The notes under the pieces are model-generated. The model saw nothing but the letters and a program-made list of their open reading frames with translations. It ran no database searches and had not been told where the DNA came from. From positions 1 to 64,000 of the forward strand of contig NZ_FNAD01000007.1 in assembly GCF_900101745.1 (NCBI RefSeq): a DNA stretch of 64,000 bases. The letters are read 5' to 3'. Below are positions 16,938 to 25,600 of this stretch, piece after piece. Position 1 is the stretch's first letter; each line of letters begins with the position of its first letter. The DNA is from Glycomyces harbinensis (GTDB lineage: Bacteria > Actinomycetota > Actinomycetes > Mycobacteriales > Micromonosporaceae). The translations under genes and the position numbers were made by a program.

Positions 16938-18833
16938 TCACAGCGCCTCCTGAAGGGTGAGTTGGGAAGTGACGATCTCGTGGTACACCGGGTTGGTCGC
17001 CAGGAGCTCCTCGTGGGTGCCGGTGCCGACCACGCGCCCGGCGTCGAGGACGACGATGCGGTCCGCGTCGCGGATGGTCGAGACGCGCTGGGCGACGATG
17101 ACCTGGGCGGCGTCGGCGATCTCGGTGGCGAGCGCGGCCCTCAGGGCGGCGTCGGTGGCGGTGTCGAGCGCGGAGAACGAGTCGTCGAAGAGGTAGACCT
17201 TGGGCCGGGCCACGAGGGTCCGGGCGATGGCGAGGCGCTGGCGCTGGCCGCCGGAGACGGTGGTGCCGCCTTGGCCGATGACGGTGTCCAGGCCGTCGGC
17301 CATGGCGTGGACGAAGTCGGCCGCCTGGGCGACTTCGAGTGCGTGCCAGAGGTCTTCGTCGCTCGCGTCGGGGTCGCCGTAGCGGAGGTTGGAGCCGACG
17401 GTGCCGGAGAACAGGTAGGCCCGTTGGGGGACGAGTCCGATGGTGCGGGCGATGAGGGCCCGGTCCATGTCGCGGAGGTCGACGCCGTCGACGCGGATCG
17501 CTCCGGCGTCGACGTCGAACAGGCGGGGGATGAGGTGGAGCAGGGTGGTCTTGCCCGAGCCGGTGGAGCCGATGACGGCGGTGGTCTGGCCCGGCCTCGC
17601 GACCAGGTCGACGTCGCGCAGGACGGCCTCTTCGGCGCCCGCGTAGCGGAAGGTGACGCCCTTGACGTCGAGTTCGCCGAGGCCGACGAGTTCGGTGACG
17701 GGTTCGGCCGGGTTCGCGATGCCGGGCTCGGTGTCGAGGACTTCGCGGATGCGGCCTGCGGCGACCTTCGCGCGCGGCAGCATCATGAACACGCCCATGG
17801 ACATCATGACGGCGCCGAGGATCTGTCCGGCGTAGGTCAGGAAGGCGATGAGGTCGCCGATCTGGAGGGTGCCGTCGGCGATGCGGCCGGCGCCGATCCA
17901 GACGATGGCGATCGCGGTGATGTTGCCGAAGACCATGGCGGTGGCGCCGAAGAAGGCCTGGACGCGGCCGACGCGCAGTGAGGCGTCGGTCAGTTCGGCG
18001 TTGGCATCGGAGAAGCGGCGCTGCTCGTGGTCGTCGCGCACGAAGGCGCGGATGACGCGGATGCCGGTGATGTGCTCGCGCATGACCTGGTTGATGCCGT
18101 CGATGCACCGCTGCATGATGCGGCTGGCGGGGATCATCGCGCGGACGATGCCGTAGATGACGACGGCGACGACGGGCATGGCGGCCAGGAGCACGCCTGC
18201 CATCGGGACGTCGAGGCTCAGGGCGAGCGCGAGGCCGCCGACGGCGGCGATCGGCGCGGTCAGGAGCATCGTGAGGGCCATGACCAGCATCGTGACGATC
18301 TGGGTGACGTCGTTGGTGGTGCGGGTGATGAGCGAGGGGGCGCCGAAGCGGTCCATCTCGGCGGCCGAGAACCGCTGCACCTGGGCGAAGAGGTCGGCCC
18401 TGAGGTCGCGGCCGACGGCCATGGCGGCCTTGGCGCCGAAGTAGACGGCGAGGCCGGCGGCGGTGATCTGGACGAGGGTGACGGCGAGCATGAAGCCGCC
18501 GTGGCGCAGCACGTAGTCGGTGTCGCCTTGGGCGACGCCGTTGTTGATGAGGTCGGCGTTGAGGGTGGGCACGTAAAGGGTGGCCATCGTCTGGACGATC
18601 TGGAAGACGACGGTGAGGACCAGGGGGCGGCGGTGCGGGCGCAGGTATTCGCCGATGAGCCGGAAGACGTGTCCTTCGGGCGAGGACTCCTCGGGGTCGG
18701 CCTCCGAGCCGGCGCCCTTGGGGGTCGGGGGTTCGGTCGGAGTGGCGGGCGCGGAGCGCCCTCCGGTCTGGGGAGAGGTGGGCGCACCGAACCGGTCGGG
18801 TGGGGTGACGGGTGAGGGCGGTTTTCCTGTCAT
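16938..18833 (-). CDS. ABC exporter half-transporter with degenerate ATPase site
   Basis: 631 residues. A Pro/Ser-rich cytoplasmic start of about 50 residues precedes six membrane helices (LIGEYLRPHRRPLVLTVVFQ onward) and an ATPase domain: Walker A GSTGSGKTT and signature VSGGQRQRL are intact. Walker B reads VYLFDDSFSALD, with Asp where the catalytic Glu should be, and the switch His is Gln (VIVAQRVSTIRDAD). This double change marks the non-hydrolysing site of heterodimeric exporters. ATG 18833 is used; MLVR at 18845 is possible. The gene is divergent from a TetR regulator, which probably represses it. Confidence 0.92.
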   Translation of the reverse strand: MTGKPPSPVTPPDRFGAPTSPQTGGRSAPATPTEPPTPKGAGSEADPEESSPEGHVFRLIGEYLRPHRRPLVLTVVFQIVQTMATLYVPTLNADLINNGVAQGDTDYVLRHGGFMLAVTLVQITAAGLAVYFGAKAAMAVGRDLRADLFAQVQRFSAAEMDRFGAPSLITRTTNDVTQIVTMLVMALTMLLTAPIAAVGGLALALSLDVPMAGVLLAAMPVVAVVIYGIVRAMIPASRIMQRCIDGINQVMREHITGIRVIRAFVRDDHEQRRFSDANAELTDASLRVGRVQAFFGATAMVFGNITAIAIVWIGAGRIADGTLQIGDLIAFLTYAGQILGAVMMSMGVFMMLPRAKVAAGRIREVLDTEPGIANPAEPVTELVGLGELDVKGVTFRYAGAEEAVLRDVDLVARPGQTTAVIGSTGSGKTTLLHLIPRLFDVDAGAIRVDGVDLRDMDRALIARTIGLVPQRAYLFSGTVGSNLRYGDPDASDEDLWHALEVAQAADFVHAMADGLDTVIGQGGTTVSGGQRQRLAIARTLVARPKVYLFDDSFSALDTATDAALRAALATEIADAAQVIVAQRVSTIRDADRIVVLDAGRVVGTGTHEELLATNPVYHEIVTSQLTLQEAL

Positions 18834-18849
18834 GCGGACGAGCATAGCA

Positions 18850-18868
18850 GTACTCTTGGACCGAGTAC
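18850..18868. promoter_or_regulatory. Candidate TetR operator
   Basis: GTACTC and GAGTAC form 6-base inverted arms with a 7-base centre. The site lies between the divergent exporter and TetR genes, 5-17 bases from the exporter start depending on which ATG is used. Position and symmetry fit an operator for the adjacent regulator; this is inference. Confidence 0.5.
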
Positions 18869-18899
18869 AAAGTTTTTCTCGGTTCAGATTTTGATCTGG

Positions 18900-18905
18900 T
18901 ATAGT
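18900..18905 (+). promoter_or_regulatory. -10 element TATAGT of the TetR gene
   Basis: TATAGT lies 7 bases before the GTG start at 18913, in an A+T-rich stretch. Transcription would begin at or next to the start codon, giving a leaderless mRNA; no ribosome site is present. No clear -35 element is seen. Confidence 0.5.
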
Positions 18906-18912
18906 TATAGGT

Positions 18913-19701
18913 GTGGAGCAACACACCGGCCTGCGAGCCCGCAAGAAGAACGCGACCTGGGACCTCTTGAAGACGACCGCGCTCGCGATGTTCGAGGAGC
19001 GCGGCTACGAGAACGTCTCCGTCGCCGAGATCGCCGCCGCCGCCGAAGTCTCCAAGGCCACGGTCTTCAACTACTTCCCCAGCAAGGAAGACCTCGTCAT
19101 CGGCGGCATGAAGCAGCACACCGGGGACGCCGCCCGCATCGTGCGCGAGCGCCCCGTCGGCCAGACTCCGCACGACGCCCTGCGTGAACACTTCCTCCAC
19201 CTGCTCGAACGCCACGCCCCGCAGGTCGGCATGAGCGACAGTCCGCTGTTCCTTCAGATCCAGCGCCTCCTCATCGCCACGCCCGTCCTCATGATCAGCG
19301 CCATGGACTACCGCCGCCGCTCCTCGATCGAACTCTCCGAGGAACTCATGGCCGAGGGGTACTCGCAGCTGACCTCGCGGCTGGTCGGCGCCCAATTGCT
19401 GCACACCCAGTACATCCTCGTCGAGCTCAACGTCAGGCGGATGCTCAACGGCGACCCGATCGAGGACATCCGCCGGCAGGCGTTCGCCGCCGCCCACCAC
19501 GCCTTCGGCCTGCTGGAGAACGGCATCGGCGACCTGATGCGCCGCGACACCGAGCCGCCCGCGCCGGACGCCTCCTACACTCCCGACGGGTGCCGCGTCG
19601 ACTACGAGCCGGGCGGGAGCGAAGCGCGCGAGGCCGCCGAGCGGGTGCTCAACGACACCGAGAACGAACTCCTCCAGGACCTGACCGACCCGAGGCGCTG
19701 A
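18913..19701 (+). CDS. TetR-family transcriptional regulator
   Basis: 262 residues, GTG start. The N-terminal helix-turn-helix is clear: TTALAMFEERGYENVSVAEIAAAAEVSKATVFNYFPSKEDLV at residues 17-58. The remainder is a helical ligand-binding domain with an acidic, disordered tail. The divergent ABC exporter and the short intergenic palindrome suggest that it represses the exporter and is released by an exported compound. The likely leaderless start explains the absence of a ribosome site. Confidence 0.93.
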   Translation: MEQHTGLRARKKNATWDLLKTTALAMFEERGYENVSVAEIAAAAEVSKATVFNYFPSKEDLVIGGMKQHTGDAARIVRERPVGQTPHDALREHFLHLLERHAPQVGMSDSPLFLQIQRLLIATPVLMISAMDYRRRSSIELSEELMAEGYSQLTSRLVGAQLLHTQYILVELNVRRMLNGDPIEDIRRQAFAAAHHAFGLLENGIGDLMRRDTEPPAPDASYTPDGCRVDYEPGGSEAREAAERVLNDTENELLQDLTDPRR

Positions 19702-19764
19702 CGCGACCTGCGTGAACAGGGATGCCCGTTACTACTGTGGCCCAGCGTGACTAGACTGCGCCAC

Positions 19765-20385
19765 ATGTCCTCACTCGACCACCTCGTCCTCGCCACGCCC
19801 GACCTCGCGGCCACCGTGGCCGAAGTCCAGCGCCTCACCGGGACGCGACCCGTCCCCGGCGGCGTCCACACCGGACTCGGCACCAGGAACTTCCTGCTGG
19901 GCCTCGGCGACGGCGCCTACCTCGAGATCGTCGGACCCGACCCCGAACAGGGCACCCCGGAGGCCCCGCGGCCCTTCGGGATCGACGTCCTCACCGAGGC
20001 CCGCCTCGTCACCTGGGCGGTGCGCGTCGAGGGCATCGACGCCGCGGTCGACGCCGCCCGCGAGGCCGGCTACGACCCCGGCGAGCCCTGGGAGATGTCG
20101 CGGCGGACCCCCTCGGGCGACCACCTCTCCTGGCGGCTCACCCTCGACCGCGAACGGGGCCACTCCGGACTCGTCCCGTTCCTCATCGACTGGGCCCAGG
20201 CCCCGCACCCGGCCGCGAACCTGCCGGTCGTGCCGCTCGTCGGCCTCGAAGCGGTCCACCCCGACCCCGCGCGCGTCGAAGGCCCCATCGCCGCGATCGG
20301 CGCGAAGCTCCCGGTCAAGGCCGGCAACCGCCCTTCACTGGCGGCCACGCTCTTCGGCGAGACCGGCCTGGTCGTCCTGCACTGA
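19765..20385 (+). CDS. VOC-superfamily (glyoxalase-like) protein
   Basis: 206 residues from ATG 19765. It begins LDHLVLATPDLAATVAEVQRLTGTRPVPGGVHTGLGTRNFLLGLGDGAYLEIVGPDPEQ, which fits the Glyoxalase_3 group: a His metal ligand at the start and the Glu of YLEIVGPD. A second betaalphabetabetabeta-type module follows (VTWAVRVEGIDAAVDAAREAGYDPG). Members include dioxygenases and lyases; the activity here is unknown. Its stop is 8 bases from that of the convergent methyltransferase gene. Confidence 0.85.
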   Translation: MSSLDHLVLATPDLAATVAEVQRLTGTRPVPGGVHTGLGTRNFLLGLGDGAYLEIVGPDPEQGTPEAPRPFGIDVLTEARLVTWAVRVEGIDAAVDAAREAGYDPGEPWEMSRRTPSGDHLSWRLTLDRERGHSGLVPFLIDWAQAPHPAANLPVVPLVGLEAVHPDPARVEGPIAAIGAKLPVKAGNRPSLAATLFGETGLVVLH

Positions 20386-20393
20386 ACCGACGC

Positions 20394-21218
20394 TCAGGCC
20401 CGGCTCGCCTTCAGCGAGTACATCAGCGGCGCCCGCGGCGTGCCCTCCGGCTGCCGGAAGGCCCCGCCGTCGCGCTCCAGGGTCCCGAAATGCTGGAAGA
20501 GGGTCCAGTCGAACTCGTGCAGGAACTCGATCCGCAGGCCGTTCGCGGCCAGCGCCGAGACCACCGCGCCGATCGCGTGGTTCCACTCGTGGCTGAGGTT
20601 GTGCTCGGTCTCGGCCGCGAAGTCGACGTAGGTGCCCGGCTCGTCCAAGACCACGGGCTCGCGGCTGAGGTAGTCGCGTTCGAACCGGGTGCCGGTGCCC
20701 CAGTCCAGGACGTTCGCCAGCGGGTGGAACTCGGCCAGGTACAGGAACCCGCCGGGTGCGACGAGCGAGGCGACGACCTCGGCCCAGCGCTCGATGTCCG
20801 GGAGCCAGCACAGCGCGCCGATGCCGGTGTAGACGACGTCGAAGGTCTCGCCGCCGAGCGCGGTGCGGGCGTCGTAGACGTCGGCGGCGACGAACGCGGC
20901 CTGCTCGGCGGCGTAGCCGAGCTTGCCGGCCAGGCCCCGGGCGACCTCGACCGCCGGTGCGGAGAAGTCCAGCCCGACGACGCGGGCGGCGCCGCGGCGC
21001 GCCCACGAGAGCGTGTCCTGGCCCATGTGGCACTGGAGGTGGACCAGGCGCTTGCCGGTCACGTCGCCGACCTCGTCGGCCTGGAAGCCGGCGACGGTGT
21101 CCTTCCCGGCGAGGAAGGCGTCGTGGTCGTAGAAGGCGCTGGCGGCGTGGATGGGGACGCGCTCGTCCCACATGGCCCGGTTGGCCTCGCGCCAAGCGGG
21201 CTCGGATGCGGTGCTCAT
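20394..21218 (-). CDS. Class I SAM-dependent methyltransferase
   Basis: 274 residues from ATG 21218. Motif I is altered but recognisable: KRLVHLQCHMGQDTLSWARRGA with VVGLDFSAPAVEVAR (acidic residue of motif II). FDVVYTGIGALCWLPDIERWAEVVASLVAPGGFLYLAEFHP covers motifs IV-VI. This is the group containing LQCHxGxDTLSLA, in which the Gly loop contains His and Gln. Substrate unknown. The start has no strong ribosome site; an upstream in-frame ATG at 21254 is less likely. Confidence 0.88.
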   Translation of the reverse strand: MSTASEPAWREANRAMWDERVPIHAASAFYDHDAFLAGKDTVAGFQADEVGDVTGKRLVHLQCHMGQDTLSWARRGAARVVGLDFSAPAVEVARGLAGKLGYAAEQAAFVAADVYDARTALGGETFDVVYTGIGALCWLPDIERWAEVVASLVAPGGFLYLAEFHPLANVLDWGTGTRFERDYLSREPVVLDEPGTYVDFAAETEHNLSHEWNHAIGAVVSALAANGLRIEFLHEFDWTLFQHFGTLERDGGAFRQPEGTPRAPLMYSLKASRA

Positions 21219-21277
21219 GGGCACCACGATCGCATCGGGGCGCCTGGGCGGCAAGCGGTTTAACCGCTCTTTCGCGG

Positions 21278-21934
21278 TCAGGCGCTCTTGCTGCGTGCTC
21301 CGGGGAAGTCCGAGACGTAGGTCCAGCCCAGGTGCTCGTACAGGGCTCGGCCCTCGTCGCTGCCGACCAGGAGACCCTGCCGCATCCCGAGGTGGTACGC
21401 GGTGGTGGACAGCGCCCGCATGAGGGTCGAGCCGAGGCCTCGGCGCTGGTGGTTAGGGGCGGTGACGACCTTGTCGAAGACGCCGATCTCGCCGGTGCGG
21501 CCCAGTCTCGCGGAGGCGGCCAGGTCGCCGTTGAAGTGGAAGGCCCGGGCGACGGTGAGCTCCCCTTCGGTCTCGACGTTCAGCCGGCAGCCCTCGGGGG
21601 CGGCGTAGGCGGTCGGGTTGAAAGCGGTGGTCATGAGGTGTCCGGCGTCGTCCATCGTCCAGGTCGAGGGGACGGCGTCGCGCAGGTCGTCGGTGGGCCC
21701 GGCGATCATGATCTGGTGGCCCGGCGCCGCCATGCGCTCGGCGGCCTCGGCGAGGGACGCGGCGGTGTAGGTGTGGAAGACCTGGCGCAGGTCGGTGCCG
21801 GGCGCACCGACGGGGACCGCGAAGCCGCCGGGCACGGGGACCGGCTGCGGGGTGACGCGCGAGACGGCGCGGCCGCGGCCCCAGGCCATGACGAGGTCGG
21901 GGATCGAGTGGCCGGCGGGGTTGTCGGTCGACAT
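21278..21934 (-). CDS. GNAT-family N-acetyltransferase
   Basis: 218 residues; GAAGGAG precedes the ATG at 21934 by 5 bases. The acetyl-CoA binding motif A is VFDKVVTAPNHQRRGLGSTLMRALSTTA near residues 155-180 (Q/R-R-x-G-L-G), followed by YEHLGWTYV at the C terminus. The N-terminal half is less conserved. The acceptor is unknown. A perfect palindrome lies just upstream of its likely promoter, so expression is probably controlled by a repressor not encoded next to it. Confidence 0.88.
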   Translation of the reverse strand: MSTDNPAGHSIPDLVMAWGRGRAVSRVTPQPVPVPGGFAVPVGAPGTDLRQVFHTYTAASLAEAAERMAAPGHQIMIAGPTDDLRDAVPSTWTMDDAGHLMTTAFNPTAYAAPEGCRLNVETEGELTVARAFHFNGDLAASARLGRTGEIGVFDKVVTAPNHQRRGLGSTLMRALSTTAYHLGMRQGLLVGSDEGRALYEHLGWTYVSDFPGARSKSA

Positions 21935-21969
21935 GAGGGCTCCTTCGAGGGAATCGAGTCGCCCCATCT

Positions 21970-21990
21970 TATTGCAAGTATCTTGCAATA
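21970..21990. promoter_or_regulatory. Perfect 21-bp palindromic operator candidate
   Basis: Two 9-base arms, TATTGCAAG and CTTGCAATA, flank TAT. The site overlaps the region upstream of a likely -10 (TAAGAT on the minus strand, 21964-21969) of the GNAT gene and lies 87 bases before tag. The symmetry is typical of MarR-, ArsR- or TetR-type repressor sites. No regulator gene is adjacent. Confidence 0.65.
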
Positions 21991-22076
21991 GTCGATCGGC
22001 GTCGTGGAGTGTGATCGGGATTGTCGGTGCCCTCGCGTAGGCTCGGCGCGACGATCGCGAGGCGGGGGAGGCAGCA

Positions 22077-22652
22077 GTGGGCGATGCCGTGAAGTCGAGT
22101 GAAGACGGTCTGGCGAGGTGCCCGTGGGGGACCGATCCGGAGATCTACCGGGAGTACCACGACGGCGAGTGGGGGCGGCCGATCCGCGGCGACGACGCCC
22201 TGTTCGAGCGCGTCAGCCTGGAGGCCTTCCAGTCGGGCCTGTCGTGGCTGGTGATCCTGCGCAAGCGGGACGCCTTCCGCAAGGCGTTCGCGGACTTCCG
22301 GATCGCGAAGGTCGCCGAGTTCACCGACGACGACGCCGAGCGGCTGCTCCAGGACCCCGGGATCGTCCGCAACCGCGCCAAGATCGCCGCCACCATCGCG
22401 AACGCCAAGGCCGCAAGGGAACTCGACGGCGGGCTGAGCGCGTTCGTGTGGTCCTTCGCGCCCGAGCGGCGCCGGCGCCCGAAACTGCTCGCGGACATCC
22501 CCGCGGTGACCCCGGAGTCCACCGCGCTGTCGAAGGCGCTCAAGAAGCAGGGCTTGCGGTTCGTCGGGCCGACCACGGCCTACGCGATGATGCAGGCGAT
22601 CGGGATGGTCGACGACCACCTCGCCGACTGCCACGTGCCCGAACTTCCATGA
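22077..22652 (+). CDS. tag: DNA-3-methyladenine glycosylase I
   Basis: 191 residues, GTG start with GGGAGG 6 bases upstream. The family core is complete: RCPWGTDPEIYREYHDGEWGRP at residues 14-36 (Cys and Trp), FQSGLSWLVILRKRDAFRKAF, RNRAKIAATIANAKA, and the C-terminal FVGPTTAYAMMQAIGMVDDHLADC with the zinc-binding Cys/His set. The enzyme removes 3-methyladenine from DNA as the first step of base excision repair. It is the second alkylation-damage gene in the window, the other being the ATL protein near 8.5 kb. Confidence 0.95.
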   Translation: MGDAVKSSEDGLARCPWGTDPEIYREYHDGEWGRPIRGDDALFERVSLEAFQSGLSWLVILRKRDAFRKAFADFRIAKVAEFTDDDAERLLQDPGIVRNRAKIAATIANAKAARELDGGLSAFVWSFAPERRRRPKLLADIPAVTPESTALSKALKKQGLRFVGPTTAYAMMQAIGMVDDHLADCHVPELP

Positions 22653-22653
22653 G

Positions 22654-22687
22654 GCGCGTCGGCGAACCCCTCGGTTCGCCGACGCGC
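22654..22687. terminator. Bidirectional terminator hairpin
   Basis: Perfect 15-bp arms (22654-22668 and 22673-22687) with a 4-base loop lie between the convergent tag gene and the gene ending at 22693. Confidence 0.85.
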
Positions 22688-22692
22688 ACTGA

Positions 22693-25600
22693 TCATCTGG
22701 TGACGGTGAACGCGCCGGTGGCGTCGACCCCGTTCACCGTGAGGTGGAGTTCGACCGTGCCGGAGCGCCAGGCGACGAGTTCACCCGTGCCGGGGTCGAA
22801 CCACGCGTCGTAGCGCCACCAGTGCAGCGGCCCGGGCGCCCGCTCGCTCACGTAGACCTCGTCGGAGCTCCAGTCGGCGCCCATCGGGTAGGCGACCGGC
22901 ATCGCCGTGCCGCCCTGGACCAGTTCGGCCCCGACCGTGACCGCCTCGCCGACCTTGAGGTCCGCCGAAGCGACGCTCAGCTCGTCCAGCTGGGGCCTGA
23001 CCAGCGCCGAGAGCCATTCGCTCCCGCCCCAGTGCGGCGTCCCGTCGACGCCGAACTCGGTCCAGCCGACGAACCCGCCTTCGCCCGGGGTGCTCGACGG
23101 CGCCTTCCCGGAGTTGCCGTTCACCCAGTAGGAGACCCCGTCGACGCGGGCGGCGTCGAAGTAGCCGGCGTGGGCGCCGATGTAGGCCGCCTCCTTGCCG
23201 CTGTCGGCCTCGAACCCGGTGAGCCAGCGCTCCACGACCTCGGCCTCCAGGCGGTCGCCGAGCTGGCTCGCCGCCTGCGGGCTCTTGTCGTTCGTCGGCA
23301 CGTGGGCGACCACCGCGACCGAGTCGACGTCGGGATCGTCGGCCGCCTCGTCCAGCGTCTCGCGGAGCATGGCGATCTGGTCCCAGCCGCCGTCGGCGAT
23401 GGTGAGCCCCGAGGTGTCGAGCGTGACGAACCTGGTGCCGCCGCGGTCGAAGGTCTGGTACGCCGGGCCGAACACCGCCGACCAGTCGTCCACGTCGCAG
23501 CCCATCGCCTCGTGGTTGCCCGGCACGTAGACCCAGTCGAGGTCGTCGCCGAGTTCTTCGTCGAGGATCCGCTCGGCGAGCGCGAGGTCGTCGCTCTCGC
23601 ACTCGTCCACCAAGTCCCCGTTGATGATCAGGAACTCCGCGTCGGAGGCCTTGATCTCCTGGAGGGTGCGGCGGGCCGAGGCGACGATGGCGCTGTCGGG
23701 GTTCTCGGCGGTGAACTGCGCGTCGGACATGACCGCGAAGGTCCAGTCGGCGCCGTCGAGGTCGCCGGCCACCATCGGGTCGGGCAGCGCCTCGTCGGCC
23801 GGGACCTCGACGTCGGGCGCGGTGTACGCCACGAGGTCGGAGATGGTGATCTCGCCCTGGTAGGCGGCGTCGGGCCGGGTCTCGGCGACGTAGAAGCGGT
23901 AGACCGAGACCGGGTAGTTCACGCCCTCGGGGACGGCGAACTCGACCCACTGCCAGCCCGGCTCGGTGAGGTAGTCGCCGCGCAGCACCACGTCGGTGCC
24001 GGCCGCGTCCTTGAGGTTGAGGGACGGCCATTCGCCGTCGCCCTGGGAGTCGATCCACATCCCGAACCGCTGCGGCTGGCCCTCGACGGCGATGTTCGCC
24101 GGCGGGCGGACGTAGGCGGCGCGGGTGGCGGTGGACTGCGAGAAGTCGTAGGTGATCTTCAGGCCGTCGCCGTCGTGTCCCGTTGCGGGCGTGATGGATC
24201 CGGTCGCCCGCGCGGCCGAGAAGATCCACTGCGACGCGTCGGCGAAGTCGGCCACCGGCTGCTCGGTGAGCCCGACGGTGACGGCGAGCGCCGTGGTCTT
24301 CCCGGCGACGGTGAGCGCCACCGTGCCGGACCCGCTCGCGGTGTTCGCGGTGAGGGTGAAGCCGCCGAGGCCGTCGGGGGCGATCGCGAACAGGTCCTCG
24401 TCGTAGTCGAGCGCGATGTCGGCCGGGTCGATCGGCGCGGTGAAGCCGTCCGCGTCCGTCCCGATGAGCTGGAACGCCGTCTCGGCTCCGGCCTCGGGCA
24501 GCGACAGGAGCCGCTGCGACGGCTCGATCGCGTCGAGTGGGCCGAGGACCGTCAGTGTCGTTGCGCCGCTGGAGCTTCGGGACTTGGCCGTCGCGGTGAC
24601 CTCCCCGGACCGGTACCCGGCATGGAAGACCGCGTCATCGTCCACCTGGCCCGCCCATGACGGCGAGGTCCGCCAGCGCGGCGTCGCCTCGGCCGGGGCG
24701 AGCGTCTCGTCGTGCGCGGCCCACGAGAGCGGCCGGCTCAGCCCGGGGAAGACCCGGTCGTAGTCGGCGCCGTCGATCGCGCCGGGCGTGAACGGCGCCT
24801 GTGGGGCGACCGCGAACCCGTCGACCTCGCCGTCCCCGGCCGGGACGGTGAACGCCAGGCCGTTGCCCACGGCCCGCTCGGTGCCGTCCGAGGGGCTGTT
24901 GACGGCGATCAGATCATCGGTGCCGGGGGAGCGCGCGAGGAGCGTGGAGGAGCCGCCGCCGTCGAGGTTGAGCGCGCTGTGGGCGCCCATGGCCAGGAGC
25001 TGTTCGGCGAGTTCGTCGAGGGTGTACCCGCCGCTGGCGGCCTGGCGGCCGTCCACGGTGACCGCGTACAGGGTGGTGCCGTCCTCGGAGAGGCCGACGG
25101 CGGTGCGCGGGTGGCGGGTCTGGTCGGTGTGCGTGACGATCCCGCCGTCCTCGACCAGGATCTGGCGGCCCGAGACCGCCGTCTGCGGGACTTCGCCGTC
25201 GACCACGGGCGCGTAGTCGACCTCGACCGCGTCGCCGATCGCGAGGGCGCCCAGGGCCGTCGCCCCGGCGTCGCGGCCGACGAGTGTGACCGCGTTCTCG
25301 GCGATCGGCCCGGCCGCGGGCGCGTCGGTGACCGACGCGACGACACCGTCCACGATGGTCACCTCGAGGATGTCGGCGGCGCCTTCGGTGACGCGGGCCC
25401 GGCTCGCCTCGCCCCAGTTCGCGTCGTACACGCCGATGCCGCCCGCGGGCAGCTCGGTCGTGTTGAGGCCGTGGAGATCGAACGTCGCCGACCCGCTGAC
25501 CGCGGTGCCGGTGAAGCCGACCGACTCGATGGCCCCGCGCCCGTCGGCGTCGAAGCCGATCACGTTGGCGGTGCCGGTGTCGGCGGACTTGACGAGTTCG

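Noticed and set aside
15097..19500. A single minus-strand frame of more than 1400 codons spanning the exporter and TetR genes.
   Set aside because: Only the last 612 codons are the canonical exporter subunit; the rest is a shadow frame of the degenerate subunit and antisense to tetR, rich in Arg, His and Pro.
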